NCBI RefSeq assembly: GCF_002844395.1
Contig: NZ_CP025197.1
Coordinates: 1,612,001 to 1,676,000, forward strand
Reading direction: 5' to 3'
DNA: 64,000 nucleotides
Origin: Acetivibrio saccincola
GTDB lineage: Bacteria; Bacillota; Clostridia; Acetivibrionales; Acetivibrionaceae
A program made the position numbers and the translations under genes. This document shows positions 57,575 to 64,000 of this stretch, piece by piece. Below the pieces are notes generated by a model. It saw only the letters and a list, made by a program, of their open reading frames with translations, was not told the origin of the DNA and made no database searches. The first letter of the stretch is position 1, and every line of letters begins with the position of its first letter.

Positions 57575-59764
57575 ATGACTAAAGAAAAGAAAAAAAGTTC
57601 TTTAAGTAGTACAAAGTTTAATTTAAAAAATACAAAAATACAAAGAATCTTAATAGCTTTTTTTACTCTTACTATTGCATTTATCATTCTGTTACAGGGA
57701 GCTACTCCTAAAAAGTACAGGCTTACTTTAGATTCTAAATCGGAATACGATATAACTGCTCCAAGGGATGTAGTTAATACAATACTGACAGAGCAAAATG
57801 CCATTGCAGCAGCAGAAGCTGAAGAACCTGTTATGAAAGAAATAAGAGATGCCTCTATAAAGGTGATAAATAAATTAACTAATTTTTTATCCTTAGTTAA
57901 CAGGACGAGAAATAGTTTTAATAAGGGTGTAAATTCTATAGAAGCAGGGTCGGAGGAAGACTACCATGAGCTTTTTCAACAAGAACTTGAAAAAGCTGCT
58001 TCATTACTAAAGGAGAGTAATGAAAACACAGGCTATGAGTTTTCTGAAGAGCAGATTATTTATATAATTTCAGAGGCTGAAGATGAAGAGATTAATGAAT
58101 TTGAAAATGTAATGTTGGAATTGGTCAGCGGCATCATGGTAAAAGACGTTACAAAAGATAATATAGCAGCAAGAATTGTTGAGCTTCAAAACGATATATC
58201 TGACAGCAATTTAAATCAAGAACTTAAAAATATAGGAATTATTGTATCTAACTATATTTTAGAACCCAACAGGAAAATTGACGATGAGGCCACTAAACTG
58301 AAAAAGGAGAAGGCATATAATGATCCTGCCAATACCGTTATAATTGAAAAGGGGCAGAGGATATTAAGTGTAGGAGATACTGTAACAAAGGACAAGCTTA
58401 AAGTTCTTGAAGATTTAAACCTTTTAGAGACAAAAAGCAGGTTTGACTACTCCCTTGCCGGGGCGATACTCATTATCCTTGTTATGCTTTCCTTTTTGCT
58501 GGTTCTTTATATGAACTACTTTTGCAAAAAAGTTTTGTACAATAGAAATGACCTGATACTATTGTCAATTCTAATTATAACTACACTTTTTTTGGCAAGA
58601 TGGATAAAAGAGTATACCACCTTATTAATTCCTGTATTTTTAGCAGTTATTCTGGTATCGATACTTTTAGATGTAAAACTTGCTCTGATGGTAAACTTAG
58701 TTTTAACCATTGCAATTTCAATTATGACAAACGGGGAAATTAAATTTATATTTATGGCTCTTATAAGCGGTACTTTTTCAATTTTTCTTGTTTCAAAGGC
58801 TAATCAAAGAAACAAGCTTACAGTTGCCGGTGCCATTATAGGGCTTATAAATGTTTTGGTTGTTATTCCTATAAATTTAATGAACAAAGCCGGGTGGAGG
58901 ACCATTTTAGAAAACGGGGCAGTTGTGCTGATTAATGGTTTTTTCTCTACAGTATTTACCATAGGGCTTTTGCCCACATTAGAAAGCACCTTTAATGTGA
59001 TAACTCCTATGCGCCTTTTAGAGCTGGGTAATCCAAATCATCCCCTTTTAAAAAGGCTGCTTACAGAAGCACCGGGGACATATCACCATAGTTTGATGGT
59101 GGGTAACCTGGCGGAGGCAGGGGCGGAAGCAATAGGCGGAAATCCACTTCTTGCAAGGGTAGGGGCTTATTTTCACGACGTGGGTAAACTTAAAAGACCG
59201 GGTTTTTTTACAGAGAACCAGATGTCGGAAAACCCTCATGACAAAATGACCCCAAATTTAAGTGCTTTAGTTATTACATCCCATGTTACAGATGGTGTTG
59301 AACTTGCAAAGAAATACAAGATACCCCTTGCCATAATTGATATAATACTCCAGCATCATGGTACTACTTTAGTTGCGTATTTTTATCACAAAGCAAAGAA
59401 TTCTGAAAAAGGGGAAGAAGTGGATGAGTCTAAATTCAGGTATGAAGGGAAAAAGCCCAGGTCTAAGGAAGCGGCGGTTGTAATGCTTGCAGATTCTGTG
59501 GAAGCTGCTGTAAGGTCTATGCCTGATAAGACGGAAGGAAAAATTGAAGGTTTAATCCGGAAAATTATTAAAGATAAATTAGAGGACGGTCAGTTTGACC
59601 ATTGCGATTTAACCCTTAAAGATTTAGACAGCATTGCAAAATCCTTTATGAAAGTTTTTGGTGGATATTTCCATAATAGGGAAGAGTATCCTGAAATCAA
59701 AAAAGAAGTACAAAAAAAAGAAAAGGTTAAAAGCTTTGAGGAAACTGCTGCAACAAAAGAGTAA
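57575..59764 (+). CDS. pgpH: PgpH-type c-di-AMP phosphodiesterase (7TM-HD)
   Basis: Membrane HD-hydrolase degrading c-di-AMP. 729 residues: one N-terminal helix, an extracytoplasmic 7TMR-HDED domain (about 60-280), seven helices (about 290-475) and a cytoplasmic HD domain with YHHSLMVGNLAEAGAEAIG, AYFHDVGKLKRPGFF (HD at about 533), NPHDKMTPN, LQHHGTTL and LADSVEAAVRS, the full metal set of PgpH. Ribosome site AAGGAG. It lies between phoH and ybeY, as in Bacillus (yqfF). c-di-AMP specificity is from the family. Confidence 0.93.
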   Translation: MTKEKKKSSLSSTKFNLKNTKIQRILIAFFTLTIAFIILLQGATPKKYRLTLDSKSEYDITAPRDVVNTILTEQNAIAAAEAEEPVMKEIRDASIKVINKLTNFLSLVNRTRNSFNKGVNSIEAGSEEDYHELFQQELEKAASLLKESNENTGYEFSEEQIIYIISEAEDEEINEFENVMLELVSGIMVKDVTKDNIAARIVELQNDISDSNLNQELKNIGIIVSNYILEPNRKIDDEATKLKKEKAYNDPANTVIIEKGQRILSVGDTVTKDKLKVLEDLNLLETKSRFDYSLAGAILIILVMLSFLLVLYMNYFCKKVLYNRNDLILLSILIITTLFLARWIKEYTTLLIPVFLAVILVSILLDVKLALMVNLVLTIAISIMTNGEIKFIFMALISGTFSIFLVSKANQRNKLTVAGAIIGLINVLVVIPINLMNKAGWRTILENGAVVLINGFFSTVFTIGLLPTLESTFNVITPMRLLELGNPNHPLLKRLLTEAPGTYHHSLMVGNLAEAGAEAIGGNPLLARVGAYFHDVGKLKRPGFFTENQMSENPHDKMTPNLSALVITSHVTDGVELAKKYKIPLAIIDIILQHHGTTLVAYFYHKAKNSEKGEEVDESKFRYEGKKPRSKEAAVVMLADSVEAAVRSMPDKTEGKIEGLIRKIIKDKLEDGQFDHCDLTLKDLDSIAKSFMKVFGGYFHNREEYPEIKKEVQKKEKVKSFEETAATKE

Positions 59765-59785
59765 AATCAAAAGAGGAGATGTATA

Positions 59786-60292
59786 ATGGGAGTATATATT
59801 GAAAATTTACAGGATAAAGTTAATATAAATGATGAGATTATAAAGCTTATGTATGAGTCGGTAGAAATTATTATGGGAAATGAAAATTTTACCGATGAAT
59901 ATAGTATAGATGTTATGATTGTTGATAATGAAAAAATAAGGGAAATAAACTTACAGCACAGAAATATTGACAAGCCAACGGATGTACTGTCTTTTCCTAT
60001 TGTGAACATGTATGACGGGGAAATAAAGTCAAGTCTTGGGGATATAGATGAAGATGACGGGGCAATTATTTTAGGTGATATTGTAATTTCCATTGAAAAG
60101 GCCGTGGAGCAGGCTTTAGAATATGGTCATTCTTTAGAAAGGGAAATGATATTTTTACTAACCCACGGGGTGTATCATTTGCTTGGATATGACCATGATA
60201 ATGAAGAAAGAGAGGAAAAAATGCTTGGGAAACAAAATGCCGTTTTAAATAAAATGGGATTAAAAAGAGCGTGTATGTCTTATGAAGAATAA
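59786..60292 (+). CDS. ybeY: Endoribonuclease YbeY
   Basis: Zinc RNase for rRNA maturation and 70S quality control. 168 residues, with the three-histidine motif LTHGVYHLLGYDHDNEEREEKM (in pieces, about 126-147) and RNIDKPTDVLSFPI. A short acidic insert (DIDEDDGAI) follows the PTDVLSF strand. The last 11 bases overlap the DgkA-PAP2 gene, so translation of that gene is probably coupled. Confidence 0.95.
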   Translation: MGVYIENLQDKVNINDEIIKLMYESVEIIMGNENFTDEYSIDVMIVDNEKIREINLQHRNIDKPTDVLSFPIVNMYDGEIKSSLGDIDEDDGAIILGDIVISIEKAVEQALEYGHSLEREMIFLLTHGVYHLLGYDHDNEEREEKMLGKQNAVLNKMGLKRACMSYEE

Positions 60293-60986
60293 AAATCTTT
60301 CTGACAGTTTTAATAATGCAATAAAGGGCATAATTTATGTCATTAAAAGTGAACGCAACATGAAGATACATGTTGCCGTTTCAATACTGGTTCTTTTTAT
60401 GAGTTTGTTTTTAGACCTTACAAAACTTGAATTTATAGTTATTTGTTTTTCAATAGGGATGGTGATGACCGCCGAGATATTTAATACTGCCATTGAGGAG
60501 ATTGTGGATTTAATAACAACAGGCTACCACCCTAAAATAAGGATTATTAAAGATGTTGCAGCAGGCGGTGTATTGGTAGCCTCCTTTATTTCACTTATTA
60601 TAGGGTATTTTATATTTTTTGACAGGGTGAGCACAGGATTAGAAATAGGCGTTGAAAGAATACGCCAGTATCCAATGCACATTGCTGTTATTGCATCTGT
60701 AATAACAATAGTAATAGTATTGGTTATAAAGTCTTTTTCTCCTAAATACACGCCTTTAAAAGGCGGTATGCCAAGCGGGCATGCGGCAATTGCATCTTCA
60801 ATTACCACTGCAGTAGCTTTGTGGTCTTCAAATATAAACTTAACTATACTGTGTTTAATCTTATTATTTCTTGTTGTACAAAGCCGGATAGAATCAAAAA
60901 TACATAATTTTATGGAAGTATTTGTGGGAACTATTATTGGATTTATTGTGACATTGTTTTTGTTTAGCATTTTTCATAAACCATAG
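60282..60986 (+). CDS. Lipid kinase-phosphatase fusion (DgkA + PAP2)
   Basis: 234 residues with two membrane enzymes in one chain. 1-115: DgkA-type undecaprenol/diacylglycerol kinase, with SERNMKIHVAVS and AEIFNTAIEEIVDLIT plus KDVAAGGVLVAS, all catalytic positions. 125-234: PAP2 phosphatase, with KGGMPSGHAAIASS (motif 2) and SRIESKIHNFMEVFVG (motif 3, H kept, last D as E). It could phosphorylate undecaprenol and dephosphorylate undecaprenyl pyrophosphate, a recycling pair for cell-wall lipid carrier; the substrate is inferred. In Bacillus the matching gene (dgkA/undK) here has only the kinase. Confidence 0.88.
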   Translation: MKNKNLSDSFNNAIKGIIYVIKSERNMKIHVAVSILVLFMSLFLDLTKLEFIVICFSIGMVMTAEIFNTAIEEIVDLITTGYHPKIRIIKDVAAGGVLVASFISLIIGYFIFFDRVSTGLEIGVERIRQYPMHIAVIASVITIVIVLVIKSFSPKYTPLKGGMPSGHAAIASSITTAVALWSSNINLTILCLILLFLVVQSRIESKIHNFMEVFVGTIIGFIVTLFLFSIFHKP

Positions 60987-61054
60987 ATTTTTTTTAAACT
61001 ATAGATTTAAAGGAATTTTAAAGGTTTTGTGCATAGTATAAAGGAGGCAGGGCA

Positions 61055-61441
61055 ATGGATGAGAAAAAGCTTATTGAAATGGCGATGGATGTAAGGAAAA
61101 ATTCCTATTCACCTTATTCAAAATTTTCGGTGGGGGCAGCCCTTTTAACAGACAGCGGAAAGGTTTATACTGGTGTCAATGTTGAAAATGTCAGTTTCGG
61201 GGCAACAAATTGTGCAGAGAGAACAGCGGTATTTAAGGCGGTTTCAGAAGGTGAATTAAAAATAAAGGCTGTGGCAGTCTGTGGGGACAGTGAAAGCATT
61301 ACGCTTCCCTGCGGTATATGCAGACAGGTAATTTTGGAATTTGGGGATAAAGATACAAAAATTATTTGTGCTAATAAAAAAGGTGATTACAAAGTATTTA
61401 CTTTAGAAGAACTTTTGCCCTATGCATTTACAAAATTTTAA
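61055..61441 (+). CDS. cdd: Cytidine deaminase
   Basis: Converts cytidine and deoxycytidine to uridine forms in pyrimidine salvage. 128 residues with YSPYSKFSVGAALLT, the zinc and proton-shuttle motif NCAERTAVFKAV and the second zinc pair LPCGICRQVILEF. Ribosome site AAGGAGG. Standard position between dgkA and era. Confidence 0.97.
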   Translation: MDEKKLIEMAMDVRKNSYSPYSKFSVGAALLTDSGKVYTGVNVENVSFGATNCAERTAVFKAVSEGELKIKAVAVCGDSESITLPCGICRQVILEFGDKDTKIICANKKGDYKVFTLEELLPYAFTKF

Positions 61442-61526
61442 ATAGAAAATATAGATTTTTGTTTTGGATTATTAAATAGTAGGTTATAATAAAGTATAGA
61501 GCAGTATACAGTGAGGTGATGTAAAT

Positions 61527-62420
61527 ATGGAGTTTAAATCAGGATTTGTATCAATAATTGGAAGACCTAATGTGGGAAAATCCACACTTTTAAATAAAAT
61601 TTCAGGTGAAAAAATAGCCATTATGTCAGACAAACCGCAAACTACAAGAAATACAATAAAAGCAATTGTAACAGGGGAAGATTATCAGATAGTTTTTATA
61701 GATACACCCGGAATACATAAGCCGAAGACGAAACTTGGAAATTACATGGTAGATGTGGCAGTGGGTTCATTAAATGAAGTGGATGTAGTTTTATTTTTAG
61801 TTGAAGCACATCATTTAAAACCAGGTCCCGGAGATTTATATATAATAGAGCAGTTAAAAAAAGTTAAAACACCTGTATTTTTAATCATTAATAAAATTGA
61901 CCTGATTTCAAAGCCTGATTTATTAAATGTGATAGATGAGTATAAAGATACTTATGAGTATAAAGAAATAATACCTATATCTGCTACAAGTGATGCCTGT
62001 GAAGATCTGATCATTGACCAACTTAAGAAAAATTTGCCTAAAGGTCCTAAATATTTTTCCGATGATATGATTACAGACCAACCGGAAAAAATAATTGTGG
62101 CGGAGTTTATAAGAGAAAAAGTATTAGAGCTTGTAAGTGATGAAGTTCCACATGGCGTTGGTGTTGAAGTAATGAGTTTTAAAAACAGGGAAGGTAAAGA
62201 TATAGTTGATATTCAGGCCAACATTTACTGTGAAAAACCTACCCACAAAGCTATTTTAATAGGAAAAAACGGAAATATGCTCAAAAAAATAGGTACTCTT
62301 TCAAGAATGGAAATTGAGAATTTTTTAGGAACCAAGGTCTTTTTAGAACTGTGGGTTAAGGTGAAGAAAGATTGGAGAAACAGTGATTTTATGTTAAAAG
62401 CATTAGGATACCAAAAATGA
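61527..62420 (+). CDS. era: Ribosome-assembly GTPase Era
   Basis: GTPase binding the 3' end of 16S rRNA during 30S assembly. 297 residues: G1 GRPNVGKSTLLNK, G2 around SDKPQTTRNTIK, G3 DTPGIHKPKT, G4 INKIDLI, and a C-terminal KH domain (GVGVEVMSFKNREGKDIVDIQA, KAILIGKNGNMLKKIG). Complete. GAGGTGATG ribosome site. Confidence 0.97.
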   Translation: MEFKSGFVSIIGRPNVGKSTLLNKISGEKIAIMSDKPQTTRNTIKAIVTGEDYQIVFIDTPGIHKPKTKLGNYMVDVAVGSLNEVDVVLFLVEAHHLKPGPGDLYIIEQLKKVKTPVFLIINKIDLISKPDLLNVIDEYKDTYEYKEIIPISATSDACEDLIIDQLKKNLPKGPKYFSDDMITDQPEKIIVAEFIREKVLELVSDEVPHGVGVEVMSFKNREGKDIVDIQANIYCEKPTHKAILIGKNGNMLKKIGTLSRMEIENFLGTKVFLELWVKVKKDWRNSDFMLKALGYQK

Positions 62421-62515
62421 ATACATTTTAATTGTAGTAAAAAATTTTCTGGTATACAAAAACAAAATAAGTGTACCCTAATTATTAAGAAGAAAAAAGA
62501 GGGGGAACTGCATTT

Positions 62516-62674
62516 ATGCTAAAAGATTTTGCGTGGAAAGCGTTTGAAAATACAGGTGACATAACAATTTATATGTTTTTAAAAGAAATTGAAGAGAAGC
62601 AGAGAATCATTGAAGAAGCAAAAAGGATAAAGGATGAGGTTGTTATCAGTTCAACAGCAATACATTGCGGTTAA
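62516..62674 (+). CDS. yqzL: YqzL-family small protein
   Basis: 52 residues: MLKDFAWKAFENTGDITIY, then a helical tail ending STAIHCG. The opening matches the YqzL family (M-L-D-F-x-W-K-x-F-x-x-T-G-x-I-x-x-Y) of very short proteins encoded between era and recO in Bacillus. Function unknown. The ribosome site GAGGGGG lies about 8 bases upstream. This copy is somewhat longer than the Bacillus one, by a charged helix. Confidence 0.88.
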   Translation: MLKDFAWKAFENTGDITIYMFLKEIEEKQRIIEEAKRIKDEVVISSTAIHCG

Positions 62675-62775
62675 CTCCTTGATTTTTAGGAAAAATTCCA
62701 AGACCCGGGTTTTTTGGTATAAGTCTTTTGGTATGAAATGAAAAGCGGGATACAGGGGGAATTATGTAAAAAAGC

Positions 62776-63537
62776 ATGAGTTATGTAAAAACAACTGGGA
62801 TTGTTATAAAAGAAGTTCATACCGGTGAGGCGGATAAAATTTTAACTATATTTACTAGAAATTTAGGTAAAATCACAGCTTCTGCTAAAGGTGCAAGAAG
62901 GCCCAGGAGTCGGCTTATTGCAGGGACACAGCTTTTGTGTTACAGTGATTTTGTACTTTTTAAAGGTAAAGAAATGTATTCCATCAACAGCTGTGATGTT
63001 ATTGAGCCTTTCTATGATATAAGAAACAGTATTGAGAAGCTGACTTGTGCAGCACATATGACGGATATAATAAATGACATAGCTCAGGAAAACCAGCCTT
63101 CCATAGATGTACTGAAACTTTTTTTAAATTCTTTATATATGATTTCAAATTCTAAAAGACCGGTTTTACAGGTGGTTTCCATATTTGAAATAAAGCTTCT
63201 TTCCATTTTAGGATTTGCACCATGGGTAAATGGATGCGTAAATTGCGGAAAGAAGGAGTTTGAAAATATATCTTTTAGTTTTGTAAAATGCGGTTTTATT
63301 TGTAAAGATTGTACCGCTGCTGATAAAAGTGCCGTAAGGCTTTCAGAAGGTGCAGCAAAAGCTATATTTTATATAGTTTACAGTAATATGCAAAATATAT
63401 TTAATTTTGAAGCGTCCTGTGACGTTTTAGATGAAATAAGAAGAGTATCAAAAATATATTTAAAAAGACAGTTGGAAAAAGACTATAAAAAAATGGACTT
63501 TTTAAAATGTCTCAAGTCACATAAAGAAGGCATTTAA
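62776..63537 (+). CDS. recO: DNA repair protein RecO
   Basis: Helps load RecA onto SSB-coated single strands with RecF and RecR. 253 residues: N-terminal OB fold (KTTGIVIKEVHTGEADKIL, TASAKGARRPRSRLIAG), helical core, and a Cys4 zinc finger (CVNCGKKEFE ... CGFICKDC, about 153-178). The strong ribosome site CAGGGGG lies only 4 bases before ATG 62764, which is followed at once by TAA; recO itself begins four codons later, in the same frame, at 62776, too far (16 bases) from the ribosome site for easy initiation. Start-stop reinitiation or a nonsense mutation are both possible. Last gene of the operon. Confidence 0.93.
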   Translation: MSYVKTTGIVIKEVHTGEADKILTIFTRNLGKITASAKGARRPRSRLIAGTQLLCYSDFVLFKGKEMYSINSCDVIEPFYDIRNSIEKLTCAAHMTDIINDIAQENQPSIDVLKLFLNSLYMISNSKRPVLQVVSIFEIKLLSILGFAPWVNGCVNCGKKEFENISFSFVKCGFICKDCTAADKSAVRLSEGAAKAIFYIVYSNMQNIFNFEASCDVLDEIRRVSKIYLKRQLEKDYKKMDFLKCLKSHKEGI

Positions 63538-63542
63538 GTTTT

Positions 63543-63589
63543 AAAAAAAGAGTGGTATAAGGAAATAGACTGACTATTGCCTCTTATAC
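63543..63589 (-). terminator. Minus-strand terminator behind the riboswitch
   Basis: Read on the minus strand, GTATAAGAGG-C-AATAG pairs with CTATT-T-CCTTATAC and is followed by CTCTTTTTTT-AAAA: a good Rho-independent terminator about 25 bases after the riboswitch core and 6 bases past the recO stop. On the plus strand there is no T-run, so it is not mainly for recO. Confidence 0.8.
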
Positions 63590-63614
63590 ATATATTTAAA
63601 GAGAATAAACAGAA

Positions 63615-63727
63615 CTTTTAATGGCAGCTTGGCGATCATCGTTTTTTAAATAAAATAAAAAACCTTAGACCCAAAGCTTTGCGTCATCACCTTTCAGTGA
63701 TTTTGCCCTGTTTCATAAGTCACCGTT
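63615..63727 (-). promoter_or_regulatory. Cyclic-di-GMP-I (GEMM-I) riboswitch
   Basis: On the minus strand: ACAGGGCAAAATCAC, the GAAA tetraloop between ATCAC and GTGAT arms, GACGCAAAGC, GGGTCTAAGG, an AT-rich P3 stem, and TGATCGCCAAGCTGCC. The order and the nearly invariant segments GGGCAAA / GAAA / GACGCAAAGC / CTAA match c-di-GMP-I aptamers such as Vc2. It points left, towards a terminator (63543-63589) and then the antisense side of recO. There is no ORF on the minus strand between them or within the next kilobase. Confidence 0.82.
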
Positions 63728-63755
63728 TATCTCCTTATACCATTAGGGAGGAAAT

Positions 63756-63802
63756 ATTGTGCTATCAATATCTATTATAGCACAATTATTTAAAAAAAGA
63801 AA
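63756..63802 (-). promoter_or_regulatory. Minus-strand promoter with overlapping inverted repeat
   Basis: Minus-strand TATAAT (63774-63779) lies inside an inverted repeat, ATTGTGCTAT (63756-63765) and ATAGCACAAT (63777-63786). The -35 position reads TTTCTT, weak. Transcription would start near 63766 and run into the riboswitch about 40 bases later. The inverted repeat could be an operator. The rest, 63803-64000, shows no gene; a plus-strand GATATAAT box lies near 63866. Confidence 0.5.
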
Positions 63803-64000
63803 GTAAAAGCCGGGAATAAAATAAAGGAAAAAACCAAAAATACATGTAGATTTTTTGTTTTTGTGATATAATTAAATTATCTTCAAACTTTGATGATTGA
63901 CCACTTAAATACATGAAAGTCATATCTTCCTGGTTTAATCTCTACATGTTTTTAGACATACAAGTTTCAGATAAATTTTGGCAGTGCATTAAAACTAAAG

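Noticed and set aside
63757-63802. Short frame after GGGAGG near 63746 on the plus strand
   Set aside because: Only about eight codons (TTG to TAG); no evidence for translation.
63840-64000. T-box leader for a downstream glycyl-tRNA synthetase gene
   Set aside because: Considered because glyQS often follows recO, but no T-box sequence or specifier stem is recognisable before the window ends.

Overview
The window is a low-GC, AT-rich Firmicutes chromosome segment. The gene content points to an anaerobic, endospore-forming member of the Clostridia: gpr, spoVS, spoIIIE/ftsK, yqfC-yqfD, a pdaA-like deacetylase, CotS-type coat kinases, pta-ackA, gatCAB, and the order phoH-pgpH-ybeY-dgkA-cdd-era-yqzL-recO. 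Species cannot be named from the sequence. Many genes appear to start at TTG or GTG behind a good Shine-Dalgarno site.

Layout. 0.1-2.5 kb: thiamine genes (ThiD2-ThiE fusion, thiC). 2.7-9.5 kb: GNAT, a secreted NlpC/P60 hydrolase behind a structured leader, comEC, holA, convergent rpsT, gpr. 9.6-12 kb: a 24-bp tandem repeat beside a complete ISLre2-type insertion sequence with a 9-bp target duplication. 12-17 kb: spore-type amidase, degenerate M50B-like membrane protein, ligA, two minus-strand genes. 17.1-18.5 kb: a decayed patch (IS remnant, broken two-component genes, probable group II intron stub). 18.5-25.2 kb: gatCAB, a TPR protein, pta, ackA. 25.5-33.4 kb: RDD protein, spoIIIE/ftsK, folD, an SMC-like half ATPase, rny, ymdB, spoVS. 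33.7-37 kb: YibE/F, LarE, two conserved small genes. 37.2-42.5 kb: a minus-strand spore-coat cluster (sugar-nucleotide enzyme, glycosyltransferase, two CotS kinases, amphi-Trp protein, coiled-coil protein). 42.9-50.4 kb: GDP-mannose pyrophosphorylase/mutase-like fusion, three DUF881 proteins, a WG-repeat lipoprotein. 50.4-53.8 kb: an IS1182/IS5-like element that has cut off the front of a CRISPR type III-like RAMP operon. 54-63.5 kb: the sporulation/RNA/lipid/GTPase operon from pdaA to recO. 63.5-64 kb: a minus-strand c-di-GMP-I riboswitch with its own terminator and no gene behind it.

Most of the window is ordinary core genome. The unusual points are: (1) the orphan c-di-GMP-I riboswitch aimed at the 3' end of recO; (2) a GatA whose catalytic lysine is alanine in an otherwise well conserved gatCAB operon; (3) an IS-truncated RAMP operon; (4) several family members that keep the fold but have lost catalytic residues (M50B-like protein, mutase domain, RmlB-like dehydratase); (5) an unassigned structured leader in front of the NlpC/P60 gene.
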